DNA of 64,000 nucleotides from Pseudomonadaceae bacterium SI-3 (GCA_004010935.1 CP026511.1:434001-498000); one strand, 5' to 3'; positions 1-11,320 are shown, counted from the stretch's first letter. Notes: generated by a model not told the origin, from the letters alone. Numbers and translations: made by a program.

Positions 1-787
1 GCCGGAACGAATGTGGGTGCGCAATCACCAGACGCCCCTCGGCCAGTTCGCGCTGGATCAGGAACGGCGGAATCAGCGCCACGCCCATCTGGTGCTCGGC
101 GGCCTGGGCGAGCATCGAGAACAGCTCCAGGCGGGGGCCAGTCATATCCCGGGCGACTTTCATGCCCAGCGAATCGAACCACTGGCGCCAGGCATAGGGG
201 CGTGTGGTCTGTTGCAGCAATGGCATCTCGCCAATGGTCTCTGGCGCCAGCGCATTCGCGCCGTCCAGCAAGGCCGGGCTGCACACTGGCACCGACTGCT
301 CCGGCATCAGTGAATAGGCGACCGTGCCGGACCAGTCGCCGTCACCGAAGTAGATCGCCGCATCGAATTCGGTATCGGCGAATAGGAAGGGGCGGGTGCG
401 GTTGGTCAGATTCACGGTAATTCCCGGGTGCAACGCCTGAAACTGCCGCAGCCGTGGCAGCAGCCATTGCGTGCCAAAGGTCGGCACCAGCGCCAGCTCG
501 ATGGTCTGCGCGCCTTGCTGGCCCATTACCGAAAGCGTATCGCGCTCCACCGCATCGAGCTGAGTGGCGACCCGCCTTGCATAGGACTGCCCGGCCTCAG
601 TCAGTTTCACGCCGCGGCGGGAACGGCGGAACAGCTCCAGCCCGAGGAATTCTTCCAGACCGCCGATTTGTCGGCAGATCGCGCTCTGGGTCAGGGCCAG
701 CTCTTCGGCAGCGCGTGTAAAACTCTGGTGACGCGCGGCCGCTTCGAAGGCGACAAGCGCGGCTGTGCTGGGAATCTTGCGACGCAT
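1..787 (-). CDS. gcdR: LysR-family transcriptional regulator, likely GcdR (3' end cut by window edge)
   Basis: About 262 codons are present on the minus strand, starting at the ATG whose first base is 787 (MRRKIPSTAALVAFEAAAR). The first 65 residues form a LysR-type winged helix-turn-helix (SFTRAAEELALTQSAICRQI), followed by a periplasmic-binding-like effector domain (PRLRQFQALHPGITVNL). Family members are about 300 residues, so roughly 40 C-terminal residues lie outside the window. It is divergent from gcdH, and in Pseudomonas a LysR regulator in this position (GcdR) controls the glutarate genes gcdH-gcdG. The LysR class is seen directly; the GcdR identity rests on gene context. Confidence 0.85.
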   Translation of the reverse strand, partial: MRRKIPSTAALVAFEAAARHQSFTRAAEELALTQSAICRQIGGLEEFLGLELFRRSRRGVKLTEAGQSYARRVATQLDAVERDTLSVMGQQGAQTIELALVPTFGTQWLLPRLRQFQALHPGITVNLTNRTRPFLFADTEFDAAIYFGDGDWSGTVAYSLMPEQSVPVCSPALLDGANALAPETIGEMPLLQQTTRPYAWRQWFDSLGMKVARDMTGPRLELFSMLAQAAEHQMGVALIPPFLIQRELAEGRLVIAHPHSFR

Positions 788-971
788 TATGCGGCTGCCT
801 CACTAATGGGCCGGTATTCAGTGCATTTAGCATAGCCTGGAGTGAGTAAATCGCACAGATCATTGCGAATTACTCGTTTGCCGGCTGGCGCCACAGCTTC
901 TAGGATCAATGCATCCGAATGCTGCACCGGGCGCTGAGTCCGGTTCACCGTCTACGACAAGAGGACCACCC

Positions 972-2153
972 ATGGCTGGCAAAGCAAGCTTCAACTGGAT
1001 CGACCCACTGCTGCTCGATCAGCAGCTCACCGATGAAGAGCGCATGGTGCGCGACAGCGCTCAGCAGTTCGCCGCCGACAAGCTGGCGCCGCGGGTGCTT
1101 GAAGCCTTCCGTCACGAGCGCACCGATGCGGCAATCTTCCGTGAAATGGGCGACACCGGCTTGCTCGGCGCGACCATTCCTGAAGCGTACGGTGGCAGTG
1201 GTTTGAGCTACGTGTGCTACGGCCTGATCGCTCGTGAGGTCGAGCGCATCGATTCCGGTTACCGCTCGATGATGAGCGTGCAGTCGTCGCTGGTGATGGT
1301 GCCGATCAACGAGTTCGGCAACGAGGAAACCAAGCAGAAATATCTGCCCAAACTGGCCAGCGGCGAATACATCGGCTGCTTCGGCCTGACCGAGCCGAAC
1401 CACGGCTCCGACCCGGGCTCGATGGTCACCCGAGCGAAGAAGGTCGACGGCGGCTATCGCCTGTCCGGCGCCAAGATGTGGATCACCAACAGCCCGATCG
1501 CCGACGTCTTCGTGGTCTGGGCCAAGGATGATGAGGGTGCCATTCGCGGCTTCGTACTGGAGAAGGGCTGGGAAGGCCTGAGCGCCCCGGCGATTCATGG
1601 CAAGGTCGGTCTGCGCGCCTCGATCACCGGCGAGATCGTCATGGACAATGTGTTCTGCCCGGAAGAGAACGCTTTCCCCGACGTACGCGGCCTGCGCGGC
1701 CCGTTCACCTGCCTGGATTCGGCCCGTTACGGCATCAGCTGGGGCGCGCTGGGCGCCGCCGAGTTCTGCTGGCATACCGCACGTCAGTACACCCTGGACC
1801 GCCAGCAGTTCGGTCGCCCGCTGGCTGCCAATCAGCTGATCCAGAAGAAGCTGGCCGACATGCAGACCGAGATCACCCTGGCGCTGCAAGGCTGCCTGCG
1901 CCTCGGCCGGATGAAGGACGAGGGCACCGCGGCAGTGGAGATCACCTCGATCATGAAACGTAACAGCTGTGGCAAGGCGCTTGACGTGGCACGCCTGGCC
2001 CGCGACATGTTGGGTGGCAACGGAATCAGCGACGAATTCGGCGTGGCCCGGCATCTGGTCAACCTCGAGGTGGTCAACACCTACGAAGGCACCCATGACG
2101 TGCACGCGCTGATTCTGGGCCGCGCGCAGACCGGCATTCAGGCGTTCTTCTAA
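972..2153 (+). CDS. gcdH: Glutaryl-CoA dehydrogenase
   Basis: The 393-residue product is an FAD-dependent acyl-CoA dehydrogenase that oxidatively decarboxylates glutaryl-CoA to crotonyl-CoA in lysine, tryptophan and glutarate breakdown. The N- and middle domains carry the family signature ([15 protein letters not shown], then [16 protein letters not shown]). The C-terminal motif [15 protein letters not shown] contains the catalytic Glu at about residue 372 and is diagnostic for GcdH within this superfamily. The start at 972 (MAGKASFNW) is chosen because it gives the usual 393-residue length; the frame stays open upstream to 909 but that extension is low-complexity and unlike the family. It diverges from the LysR gene and is followed by a class III CoA-transferase. 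Confidence 0.95.
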   Translation: MAGKASFNWIDPLLLDQQLTDEERMVRDSAQQFAADKLAPRVLEAFRHERTDAAIFREMGDTGLLGATIPEAYGGSGLSYVCYGLIAREVERIDSGYRSMMSVQSSLVMVPINEFGNEETKQKYLPKLASGEYIGCFGLTEPNHGSDPGSMVTRAKKVDGGYRLSGAKMWITNSPIADVFVVWAKDDEGAIRGFVLEKGWEGLSAPAIHGKVGLRASITGEIVMDNVFCPEENAFPDVRGLRGPFTCLDSARYGISWGALGAAEFCWHTARQYTLDRQQFGRPLAANQLIQKKLADMQTEITLALQGCLRLGRMKDEGTAAVEITSIMKRNSCGKALDVARLARDMLGGNGISDEFGVARHLVNLEVVNTYEGTHDVHALILGRAQTGIQAFF

Positions 2154-2159
2154 GCGGTG

Positions 2160-2266
2160 CCGTAGGGTGGATGGCGCTACTTCATCCACCTTCGGCTACG
2201 CCGACAACTTCAGCTCCGCTTGGTGGATGGGTAATGCGTCAGCTACGCGCCCCGATCCACCCTACG
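2160..2266. repeat. Nested palindromic intergenic repeat (GTAGGGTGGAT type)
   Basis: An outer inverted pair, GTAGGGTGGAT at 2162-2172 and ATCCACCCTAC at 2255-2265, encloses an inner CATCCACC / GGTGGATG pair. The same arrangement recurs at about 54681-54808 beside the IS element. This looks like a dispersed, non-coding, MITE-like palindromic repeat sitting between gcdH and the CoA-transferase gene. Folding could give a long hairpin that dampens read-through. Confidence 0.7.
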
Positions 2267-2328
2267 TTTTCCTCGCACAGCTGCAGGATCATTTCCCGTG
2301 GCGGCGATAATCTCTTGAGGCTTCATTC

Positions 2329-3552
2329 ATGCCCGGCGCCCTTTCCCATATCCGCGTCCTCGACCTATCGCGTGTGCTCGCGGGCCCGTGGAGCGGGCAG
2401 ATTCTTGGTGATCTTGGCGCCGAGGTGATCAAGGTCGAGCGGCCCGGCACCGGAGATGACACCCGTCATTGGGGCCCGCCCTACCTGAAAGATCAGGAGG
2501 GCGAGAATACTTCGGAAGCGGCGTATTACCTGTCTGCCAACCGCAACAAGCAGTCTCTGACCCTGGATTTCACCCAGCCCGAGGGTCAGCGGATTATCCG
2601 TGAGTTGGTATCGCGGTGTGATGTGCTGCTGGAGAACTTCAAGGTGGGCGGGTTGGCGGCCTATGGACTCGATTACGAAAGTCTCAAAGCAATCAACCCC
2701 AAGCTCATCTATTGCTCGATCACCGGTTTCGGCAGCGATGGTCCCTACGCCCAGCGTGCCGGCTATGACTTCATGATTCAGGGGCTGGGCGGCCTGATGA
2801 GCCTGACCGGTCGCGCCGAGGACGAAGACGGCGCCGGTCCGGTCAAGGTCGGCGTGGCGCTGACGGATATCCTCACCGGTCTTTACGCCACGGTTGGCGT
2901 GCTTGCTGCGCTCAATCATCGCGAGCAGAGCGGAATTGGCCAGCATGTCGAACTGGCGCTACTGGACGTACAGGTTGCCTGTCTGGCTAACCAGGCGATG
3001 AACTACTTGACCACGGGTGTCGCGCCCAAGCGCATGGGCAATGCCCATCCCAACATCGTGCCGTATCAGGATTTCCCAACCGCCGACGGCGACATCATCC
3101 TCACCATCGGTAACGACGGCCAGTTCCGCAAGTTTGCCGAGGTGGCCGGGCACCCAGAATGGGCCGACGATCGGCGCTTCGCCAGCAACAAGGCACGCGT
3201 GGCGCATCGCAAGGAGCTGGTGCCACTGATCCGCCAGGTCACGGTATTCCGCACGACGGCCGAATGGGTCGCGGTACTTGAGCAGGCTGGCGTGCCCTGC
3301 GGGCCTATCAACGACCTGGCCCAGGTGTTCGCCGATCCGCAGGTACAGGCGCGCGGATTGCGTGTCGAGATGCCGCATCCATTGTCCGGTACCGTACCCC
3401 AGGTAGCCAGCCCGATTCGGTTGTCTGAGTCGCCAGTGGAGTACCGCAAGGCCCCGCCGCTGCTTGGCGAACACAGCGAAGCCTTGTTACAGCGCCTGCT
3501 GGGCTTCGCTCCCGAGCAGATCGACACGCTGCGTCGTGCCGGGGTGATCTGA
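2329..3552 (+). CDS. gcdG: CaiB/BaiF (class III) CoA-transferase, probable glutarate CoA-transferase
   Basis: The 407-residue protein has the class III CoA-transferase fold: N-terminal IRVLDLSRVLAGPWSGQILGD, the ITGFGSDGPYAQRAGYD segment, and the catalytic Asp at about residue 180 (VALTDILTG), which forms the acyl-aspartyl intermediate. Its place directly after gcdH matches the Pseudomonas gcdH-gcdG pair, where it would activate glutarate to glutaryl-CoA using a donor acyl-CoA. The 175-bp gap to gcdH holds a palindromic repeat, so it may have partly separate expression. The class is certain; glutarate as substrate is inferred from the neighbour. Confidence 0.85.
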   Translation: MPGALSHIRVLDLSRVLAGPWSGQILGDLGAEVIKVERPGTGDDTRHWGPPYLKDQEGENTSEAAYYLSANRNKQSLTLDFTQPEGQRIIRELVSRCDVLLENFKVGGLAAYGLDYESLKAINPKLIYCSITGFGSDGPYAQRAGYDFMIQGLGGLMSLTGRAEDEDGAGPVKVGVALTDILTGLYATVGVLAALNHREQSGIGQHVELALLDVQVACLANQAMNYLTTGVAPKRMGNAHPNIVPYQDFPTADGDIILTIGNDGQFRKFAEVAGHPEWADDRRFASNKARVAHRKELVPLIRQVTVFRTTAEWVAVLEQAGVPCGPINDLAQVFADPQVQARGLRVEMPHPLSGTVPQVASPIRLSESPVEYRKAPPLLGEHSEALLQRLLGFAPEQIDTLRRAGVI

Positions 3553-3630
3553 CACCATGACAACCTGAACTCTCAGGCCGCACGGCTATCCTTATCCTGT
3601 ACCCTGGATTTTTGGATGGACGAGCGAATC

Positions 3631-4239
3631 ATGCAGATGCAGCGTTATCGATTCACCTGGCAACTGACGGTTGTCCTGTTCATGTCCTGGCTGCTGGCCG
3701 GCTGTGGCATCAACAACATTCCTCAATACGATGAGCAGGTGAAGTCAGCCTGGTCCCAAGTCGAGAATCAGTATCAGCGCCGCGCTGATCTCATTCCCAA
3801 TCTCGTCGAGACGGTCAAGGGCTACGCCCGTCAGGAGCAGGACACGCTCACCGCAGTTACCGAGGCGCGCGCCAAAGCTACCTCGATTCAGATCAGCGCA
3901 GACGACCTCGACGATCCGCAGAAAATGCAGCAGTTCCAGCAGGCGCAGAGTCAGTTGACCGGCGCGCTGAGCCGGCTGATGGCGGTGTCCGAGCGCTACC
4001 CGGACCTCAAATCCAACCAGAACTTCCTTGCGCTGCAGTCGCAGCTCGAAGGCACCGAGAACCGTATCGCAGTCGCACGTCGCGACTTCATCGCTGCAGT
4101 CGAGCGCTACAACACTGAGATCCGGACGTTTCCCGGCCGCATCTGGCATAGCCTGATGTACGGCGACATGCCGATCCGTGAAAACTTCGAAGCCACAACC
4201 GAGAACGCTGAACAGGCGCCGCAAGTGCAGTTCCAATGA
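3631..4239 (+). CDS. LemA-family lipoprotein
   Basis: About 202 residues. The N-terminus is a lipoprotein signal peptide with lipobox LLAGC (Cys about residue 25). The LemA core follows: IPQYDEQVKSAWSQVENQYQRRADLIPNLVETVKGYA, then long helices. Three in-frame ATGs are possible (3616, 3631, 3637); 3631 is preferred because it removes an acidic N-terminus from the signal peptide. The stop overlaps the next start by 4 bases, and two TPM-domain genes follow, the common LemA-TPM operon form. The function of LemA proteins is not established; an envelope role is likely. Confidence 0.9.
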   Translation: MQMQRYRFTWQLTVVLFMSWLLAGCGINNIPQYDEQVKSAWSQVENQYQRRADLIPNLVETVKGYARQEQDTLTAVTEARAKATSIQISADDLDDPQKMQQFQQAQSQLTGALSRLMAVSERYPDLKSNQNFLALQSQLEGTENRIAVARRDFIAAVERYNTEIRTFPGRIWHSLMYGDMPIRENFEATTENAEQAPQVQFQ

Positions 4240-4994
4240 CCCGCACGCTCCCCCTGATCCTGGCGCTGTTGTTCTGGGCGAGCGGCATAGCCGCCCAGAG
4301 CGTCGAGCTGCCTGCGCTTACCGGCAGGGTGGTCGACCAGGCTGAACTGCTCGATACGCAGGCCGAGGCGCGGTTGACCAGCATGCTCGCCGCGCATGAG
4401 CAGGCCAGCGGCGAACAGGTGGTGGTCGTCACTGTGCCGGATCTTCAAGGTCGCAGCATCGAAGAGTTTGGTGTCGAGCTGGGCCGTGAGTGGGGTATCG
4501 GGCAGAAGGACGAAGACACCGGCGCGCTGCTGATCGTTGCTCGCGACGACCGTCGGGTCCGCATTGAAGTCGGGTATGGCTTGGAAGGCCGCCTCACCGA
4601 CGCGCAATCCTCGGTGATCATCAACCGCATCATTACCCCCGCCTTTCGCGAAGGTGACTTCACCCGTGGTATTACCGAAGGCGCCGCAGCCATTGTTCAG
4701 GTGCTTGGCGGCGATCCGCTGCGGACCGCCGAGCTGCCGCCGGCCATGCCGATGGGCGCGCAGCAACCAGGTGGCCTCGGCATCCTCGGCTTTTTTCTGA
4801 TGCTGGTGGCGATCTTCGTAATCGGTGGCGGGCGTGGAGGTCGCGGGGGCGGGCGAGGTGCCGGTCGCGCGTTGTTACTCGGCGCCCTGCTCGGCGGCAT
4901 GGGCCGTGGGGGCGGTGGCGGCTTTGGTGGTGGCGGCGGTTTCGGCGGCGGTGGTGGCGGCTTTGGCGGCGGTGGAGCGTCCGGAGGCTGGTAA
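4236..4994 (+). CDS. TPM-domain (YgcG-like) membrane protein with glycine-rich tail
   Basis: 252 residues. A Sec signal peptide (LILALLFWASGIAAQ) leads into a TPM domain at about 30-155 (TGRVVDQAELLD, ALLIVARDDRRVRIEVGYGLEG). One membrane span follows at about 184-201, then a C-terminal tail of mostly Gly, Arg and Phe ending in SGGW. The ATG overlaps the LemA stop (ATGA), so translation is probably coupled. TPM domains have been linked to envelope and repair functions, but no reaction is assigned here. Confidence 0.9.
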   Translation: MTRTLPLILALLFWASGIAAQSVELPALTGRVVDQAELLDTQAEARLTSMLAAHEQASGEQVVVVTVPDLQGRSIEEFGVELGREWGIGQKDEDTGALLIVARDDRRVRIEVGYGLEGRLTDAQSSVIINRIITPAFREGDFTRGITEGAAAIVQVLGGDPLRTAELPPAMPMGAQQPGGLGILGFFLMLVAIFVIGGGRGGRGGGRGAGRALLLGALLGGMGRGGGGGFGGGGGFGGGGGGFGGGGASGGW

Positions 4995-5080
4995 TAAGCA
5001 CGTGAACTCGATGGGGCGTGCCGTACAGGCGCAACCCATCAGATCAGAACGACGAGAGCCTCATCAATGATGGACATGCA

Positions 5081-5698
5081 ATGACCCTTTTGAGCGAAAG
5101 CGAGCTGCAGCAGGTGGCTGAGGCCATCGCCCGTGTGGAGCGCACGACCGACGCCGAACTGGTGACCGTACTGGCGGGCCAGTCCGATGACTATCGCTAC
5201 ATCCCGTTACTCTGGGCGAGCTTGATTGCACTGGTGCTGCCCGGCGCGCTGCTGTTCTTCAGCGGCTGGTTGGCTAGTTGGCAGTTGCTGCTGGTGCAAT
5301 GGCTGACCTTCGTCGCGCTGGCGGTACTATTCCGCATCCCGAGCGTGACTAGCTGGCTGATTCCTCGGTCGGTACGGCATTGGCGCGCCTGCAACCTGGC
5401 GCGGCGGCAGTTCATCGAACAGAACCTGCATCACACTACTGGCGACACCGGCATGCTCATCTTCGTCTCCGAAGCCGAACGCTATGTCGAAATTCTGGTG
5501 GATCGGGGTATTTCCAGCCGCATCGATAACAATGCCTGGGAATCGATCGTCGAGACCTTCACCCGCGATGTGCGCGACGGCAAGGTGCTGGACGGGTTTC
5601 TCGGTTGCATTGAAGCCTGTGGCTCGCTGCTCTCCCAGCATGTACCAGCGACCCACGAGCGTAATGAGTTACCCAACCATTTGGTGGTTCTCGATTAA
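5081..5698 (+). CDS. TPM-domain membrane protein, third gene of the LemA operon
   Basis: 205 residues from the ATG at 5081 (MTLLSESELQQ). The start gives a TPM domain beginning in the first residues (VAEAIARVERTTDAELVTVLAG). Two hydrophobic spans at about 45-65 and 70-88 interrupt it, and the domain resumes in the C-terminal half (GMLIFVSEAERYVEILVDRGI). No signal peptide is present, so both ends are predicted cytoplasmic. It lies about 85 bp after the previous TPM gene with a putative terminator downstream. The frame is open upstream to 5018, but no convincing ribosome site supports a longer form. Confidence 0.85.
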   Translation: MTLLSESELQQVAEAIARVERTTDAELVTVLAGQSDDYRYIPLLWASLIALVLPGALLFFSGWLASWQLLLVQWLTFVALAVLFRIPSVTSWLIPRSVRHWRACNLARRQFIEQNLHHTTGDTGMLIFVSEAERYVEILVDRGISSRIDNNAWESIVETFTRDVRDGKVLDGFLGCIEACGSLLSQHVPATHERNELPNHLVVLD

Positions 5699-5784
5699 CG
5701 TGCTTGAGTCGTGCAACGCCGACGCGAGGCAGCGCCGTGCAATAGCCATGCTGCCAAGTTGACGGTTCGTTGAAACGAGAACTG

Positions 5785-5818
5785 CGGAGGTTGCGCGTGT
5801 CTTCGCGCAGCCCCGCCG
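5785..5818 (+). terminator. Rho-independent-like terminator after the LemA-TPM operon
   Basis: A strong stem (GGTTGCGCG at 5789-5797 against CGCGCAGCC at 5804-5812, loop TGTCTT), extended by outer GCGG/CCGC pairing, is followed by CGTTTTGCTT on the plus strand. It lies between the plus-strand operon and the convergent FtsH-like gene. Confidence 0.6.
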
Positions 5819-5837
5819 TTTTGCTTGCGACCTTGAT

Positions 5838-7808
<1,971 letters not shown>

Positions 7809-8422
7809 TTCACATCCAATCGGGACAGCCCGATGTTTTCGACAAACAACCGCCGGGTTGGCGGACCACAGTTGTTCGCGGGAAACCCCGCGGCGCCAAT
7901 TGTGTGGCGCAGCACAGTACGGGCTCGTTGGATGCGATTTATATGCCGGACTGCGAATCGGATTGCTGAACTCCGATAGCCGGCGAGAATACGGCAAGGT
8001 CCTCCCTGCGAACGGTAGCGCGACGAATGGCAGGCCGGTTTTCGACGAATGACCGGTTGGTCGTGGAACGAATCGTTCGATGGAGGTACGGGCTGGAGGC
8101 GCTGGTGGATCGAACATCGGCTAGATCAGGCTCTACGACCGAAGACCAGCGCTTCCGGTTATTCGACCGCGACACTGGGCCAGCTGATCTCGTGTGTCTG
8201 GCTTGTATGAGAAAGATCTGAGGACCGATTGGTCTGGTGAGTGGTCCGAGCAGGATTGCGCTGCTGTTCTTGGTGCAGAACTCAATGCCCATAAAAGGCT
8301 GGGTTTACGTGAAAAACAAACTGTTCCGATGAGCGGCCTGCTAGGCGTCGGCTGCTTCGCGCAATGCATGTCTATTCATAGTAAATAGCCTGACTTTTCG
8401 CACCCAGAGCATTACCCGCACC
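7809..8422. other. Long region without a convincing gene upstream of the FtsH-like gene
   Basis: About 610 bp with only short, overlapping ORFs on both strands, none with a family resemblance or good ribosome site. It must contain the promoter of the FtsH-like gene, and perhaps a small RNA or a decayed gene. I see no terminator or repeat in it. Confidence 0.5.
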
Positions 8423-8620
8423 ATGTCCACCTTGACCGAGTTGGCGCAGCAGATTGCCGCGCTCTATCCATTGCAAGACAAGACCGCAGGCAAACGTTAC
8501 CGCATCGTCAGCCAGCTCGCAGGCATGACGGAGTTGCAGGAGATCGGCGGCATGCCGCGTTACGTGGAATCCTGCCAGCTTGACGACAAGGAGCTATGGG
8601 ATGGTCGCGTCGCCAGTTGA
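8423..8620 (+). CDS. Small hypothetical protein (65 aa)
   Basis: A short ORF beginning MSTLTELAQQIAALYP and ending ELWDGRVAS, with balanced amino-acid use (helical, mixed charge) and no signal peptide or membrane span. There is no clear Shine-Dalgarno sequence before the ATG. It ends 17 bp before the convergent HD-GYP gene stop. I do not recognise a family. The codon pattern looks coding, but length and missing ribosome site keep confidence moderate. Confidence 0.5.
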   Translation: MSTLTELAQQIAALYPLQDKTAGKRYRIVSQLAGMTELQEIGGMPRYVESCQLDDKELWDGRVAS

Positions 8621-8637
8621 TAAAAGGCCGGCGGCTG

Positions 8638-10731
8638 TCAGGTCCCGGTTGCAATCGGGCGCTGCAGAAATTCGGTGATATCTACCTGGTCGAGCTGCTC
8701 GGGCCTGAGATGGTGCTCGCCATAGCTGAGGTGCAGTCCTGATGAGAGGAACAGCGCGAAAAGGTCGGCATCAATATGGCCTCTGTCGCGCAGCCGCGCC
8801 AGGATGCGGATCGACTCGCTCAGCGGTTTGGCCTTTTTGTAGGGGCGATCACACGCGGTCAGTGCCTCGAAGATGTCGGCGATAGCCATGATTCGCGCGG
8901 GTATCGACAGCTGATCGGGCCCCAGTTGTCGCGGATAGCCGGTGCCAAGCAAGGTTTCATGATGGGTACCGGCGTATTCCGGAACGCGCTGAAGGTTCTT
9001 GGGAAACGGCAGATTCTCCAGCATGACGATGGTCTGCACGATGTGTTCGTTGACCTTGAACCGCTCCTCGGCAGTTAGCGTGCCGCGGCTGACGCTGAGG
9101 TTGTAAAGCTCGCCAAAGTTGAACTGATGCTCGGGCACGCTCATCTTGAAGCCGTACTTGGGGTCCAGTGCCTTGGTCTCGATGCGTGGCATCAGGTGTT
9201 CGGGCTTGTCGTCCAACAGTTTCTCGGACACCGGCAAGTGTCTGGCCGGGAAGCCGTCCAGGCGTGTCACCTCCTCGTGAGACAAGCCCAATCGGTCATC
9301 GAAGTGGCGCATCCAGCGTTGCTCGGCGATGCGCTGCAAACGTTCGGTTCGCTCCGGCGCCATCAGCTCGCCACCGATGTTGCACTCAGCGACGAAGGCA
9401 AATTCTTCATGCAAACGCGCCACTGTAGCGGCATGGCGAGCCTCGACGGCTGCCGATGGCGCACCGGCAACCAAGGCTTCGAGACGCTCGATCATGGCGT
9501 CGCGGAGCAGGACCTCGAAGCGCATGCGGATCTCATGGATGCGGTTGTAGACCGTTTCCAGCTTGGTCGCCTTGTCGACGATATGTTCGGGCGTGGTGAT
9601 CTTGCCGCAATCGTGAAGCCAGGCGCCGATGCGAAACTCCCGCCACTGCTCCTCCGTTTCGAAACGGAAGTCCGCCAGCGGTCCTTCTACCGCTGCGCTG
9701 GCTTGTTCGGCCAACATCAGTGCAAGTTCAGGGACGCGGGCGCAATGCCCGCCTGTATAAGCGCTCTTGGCATCAATGGCGCCCGCCAGAATCTCGATCA
9801 TCGAGTCGATCAAGGCGGTCTGCGAGTCGATCAGGTTGTGGTTCTCCAGCGCAACGGCCGACTGGGATGCCAGCGCTTCGACGAAGCGGAGGTTCTGCCT
9901 GCTGAAACTGGTGACGTCGCCGCTACCGGGGTCGGTCGCGTTCATGAATTGCAGGACGCCGAGCACTTCGCCGCTGTGTGCGACTAGCGGCACGCAGAGC
10001 ATCGAGACCGTGCGGTAGCCCGACTCCATATCGAAGCGCCGTGTTCCCGACAGGTCGAAGCGCGTCTCGCGGTAGACGTCATCGATGATCACGGTTTCCC
10101 TGCGCAGGGCCACGTAGGTAGATACGTGCCGCTCGTTGGGCGTGCCGGTTTCCGGGTCATGCAACGGCAGTTCGAATGCAGGTAATTGGTCAGCCTTCGA
10201 GCGCAGGGTGAAGCGCAGGCTGTCGTGATCGGTCATCAGGTAGAGCGTGGCGGCATCAGCGTTACAGATCCGCTTGCCTTGCATCAGGATGTGCTGGAGC
10301 AGGCGGTGCTTATCGCGCTCGGAAGACAACAACATGCCGTTTTCGACCAGACCCGCCAGTTTCTCTTGGGCCTCTTCCAGCGCCAGGTTCTGTGCACGTA
10401 TTGACCGTCGCATGATGTCATGCTGGCGGTGCAGGTCGTCGAGCTCGCGGATGGGCGAGCGGGGGCTGTTGCGAGGGCTGAAATCGAGCTCCCGGATGCG
10501 ACGGGTGTCTTCTGCCAGAGCGCCCAATGAGCGACGAATGCTCGTTAGGCAGACGAAGAGCAGCGGTAGGCAGACAAACATGAACAGCAGCTCAGCGAGC
10601 AAGATTTCGCGCAGGCCGAGCCACTCGAATCCGGCCAGGAGAAGTACTGGTACGGTGGGTACGAGAATGAACATCGTCACCAGTGCTACAGCCCAGGTCT
10701 CGTAGCTGAGCTTGTATTTGCTAGAGGTCAT
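8638..10731 (-). CDS. GAF/HD-GYP domain protein, putative cyclic-di-GMP phosphodiesterase
   Basis: 697 residues from the ATG at 10731 (MTSSKYKLSY). Two membrane spans (about 16-36 and 43-65) are followed by a coiled segment, a GAF domain (about 140-300) and an HD-GYP module. HD residues are seen as GGHCARV (about 327-333) and HDCGK (373-377); the GYP part is HHETLLGTGYP (590-600) followed by ARIMAIADIFEALTA. All metal-ligand motifs are present, so hydrolysis of c-di-GMP is plausible. An unusual stretch of about 150 residues separates HDCGK from the HHE/GYP half. It is divergent from the FecR gene, suggesting a common signalling cluster. The open frame to 10953 is rejected as a start because it would run into the divergent promoter. 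Confidence 0.9.
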   Translation of the reverse strand: MTSSKYKLSYETWAVALVTMFILVPTVPVLLLAGFEWLGLREILLAELLFMFVCLPLLFVCLTSIRRSLGALAEDTRRIRELDFSPRNSPRSPIRELDDLHRQHDIMRRSIRAQNLALEEAQEKLAGLVENGMLLSSERDKHRLLQHILMQGKRICNADAATLYLMTDHDSLRFTLRSKADQLPAFELPLHDPETGTPNERHVSTYVALRRETVIIDDVYRETRFDLSGTRRFDMESGYRTVSMLCVPLVAHSGEVLGVLQFMNATDPGSGDVTSFSRQNLRFVEALASQSAVALENHNLIDSQTALIDSMIEILAGAIDAKSAYTGGHCARVPELALMLAEQASAAVEGPLADFRFETEEQWREFRIGAWLHDCGKITTPEHIVDKATKLETVYNRIHEIRMRFEVLLRDAMIERLEALVAGAPSAAVEARHAATVARLHEEFAFVAECNIGGELMAPERTERLQRIAEQRWMRHFDDRLGLSHEEVTRLDGFPARHLPVSEKLLDDKPEHLMPRIETKALDPKYGFKMSVPEHQFNFGELYNLSVSRGTLTAEERFKVNEHIVQTIVMLENLPFPKNLQRVPEYAGTHHETLLGTGYPRQLGPDQLSIPARIMAIADIFEALTACDRPYKKAKPLSESIRILARLRDRGHIDADLFALFLSSGLHLSYGEHHLRPEQLDQVDITEFLQRPIATGT

Positions 10732-10846
10732 ACTGCATCCTGCGGCGATTACTTGACGGAAATGCCAGGAAACATCGGTGGCCGAAGCCAGAGGCGCTGT
10801 GCACCGATTCGCAGGCCATTGGCCAGCCACGGAGGTTACATTGATC

Positions 10847-11320
10847 ATGGTCACTAGAATTGCCCCAGTAGGAAAAATTGCCCGAACTGTGCTGGTCCTT
10901 GGCTTTTTGACGGCCTCAGGAGTAGCAACTGCGGACGAAATCAGCGAGCCCATCGGTTACATCATGAAAGTGCAGGGCGAGGCGACTATGACCAGCCGTG
11001 GGCAGACCATTGATGCGCGGGTGGGCCAGGCTGTGATCATCGGAGCGACGCTGCGCACCGGTGCCCAGGGTTCGATGGGGGTCACGCTGAGCGACAACAC
11101 GGTGATGTCTTTCGGTCCCAACAGCGAGTTCACCTTGGACGAGTATCAGTTCGAGCCGGCCCATGAGGAGCTGAAACTGAGCGCCCGCATCAGTCGAGGC
11201 ACGCTGAACTTTATCTCGGGCGTGATTGCCAAGCTCAAGCCCGAGGCGGTCGAGCTGAAAACCCCAACCGGTACGATCGGCGTGCGCGGTACGCATTTTC
11301 TGGTGAAGGTTAGCGAGTGA
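10847..11320 (+). CDS. Secreted FecR-domain protein
   Basis: 157 residues with an N-terminal signal peptide (ARTVLVLGFLTASGVATA) and a FecR domain spanning most of the mature protein: GYIMKVQGEATM, VGQAVIIGATLRTGAQGSMGVTL and the hallmark LKTPTGTIGVRGTHFLV. Unlike classical FecR it has no cytoplasmic anti-sigma part, so it should act in the periplasm. GGAGG at about 10831 lies 11 bases before ATG 10847 and 5 before an in-frame TTG at 10841; either start is possible. The stop overlaps the OmpA-like gene (GTGA), indicating coupling. FecR, OmpA-like and CHASE2-cyclase genes commonly cluster. Confidence 0.85.
   Translation: MVTRIAPVGKIARTVLVLGFLTASGVATADEISEPIGYIMKVQGEATMTSRGQTIDARVGQAVIIGATLRTGAQGSMGVTLSDNTVMSFGPNSEFTLDEYQFEPAHEELKLSARISRGTLNFISGVIAKLKPEAVELKTPTGTIGVRGTHFLVKVSE

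Noticed and set aside
945..2189. Long minus-strand ORF opposite gcdH
   Set aside because: It mirrors the third-position GC pattern of gcdH and has no recognisable family.
7939..8388. Several 60-117 codon ORFs upstream of the FtsH-like gene
   Set aside because: Overlapping on both strands, rich in Arg/Ser, no ribosome sites or family resemblance.
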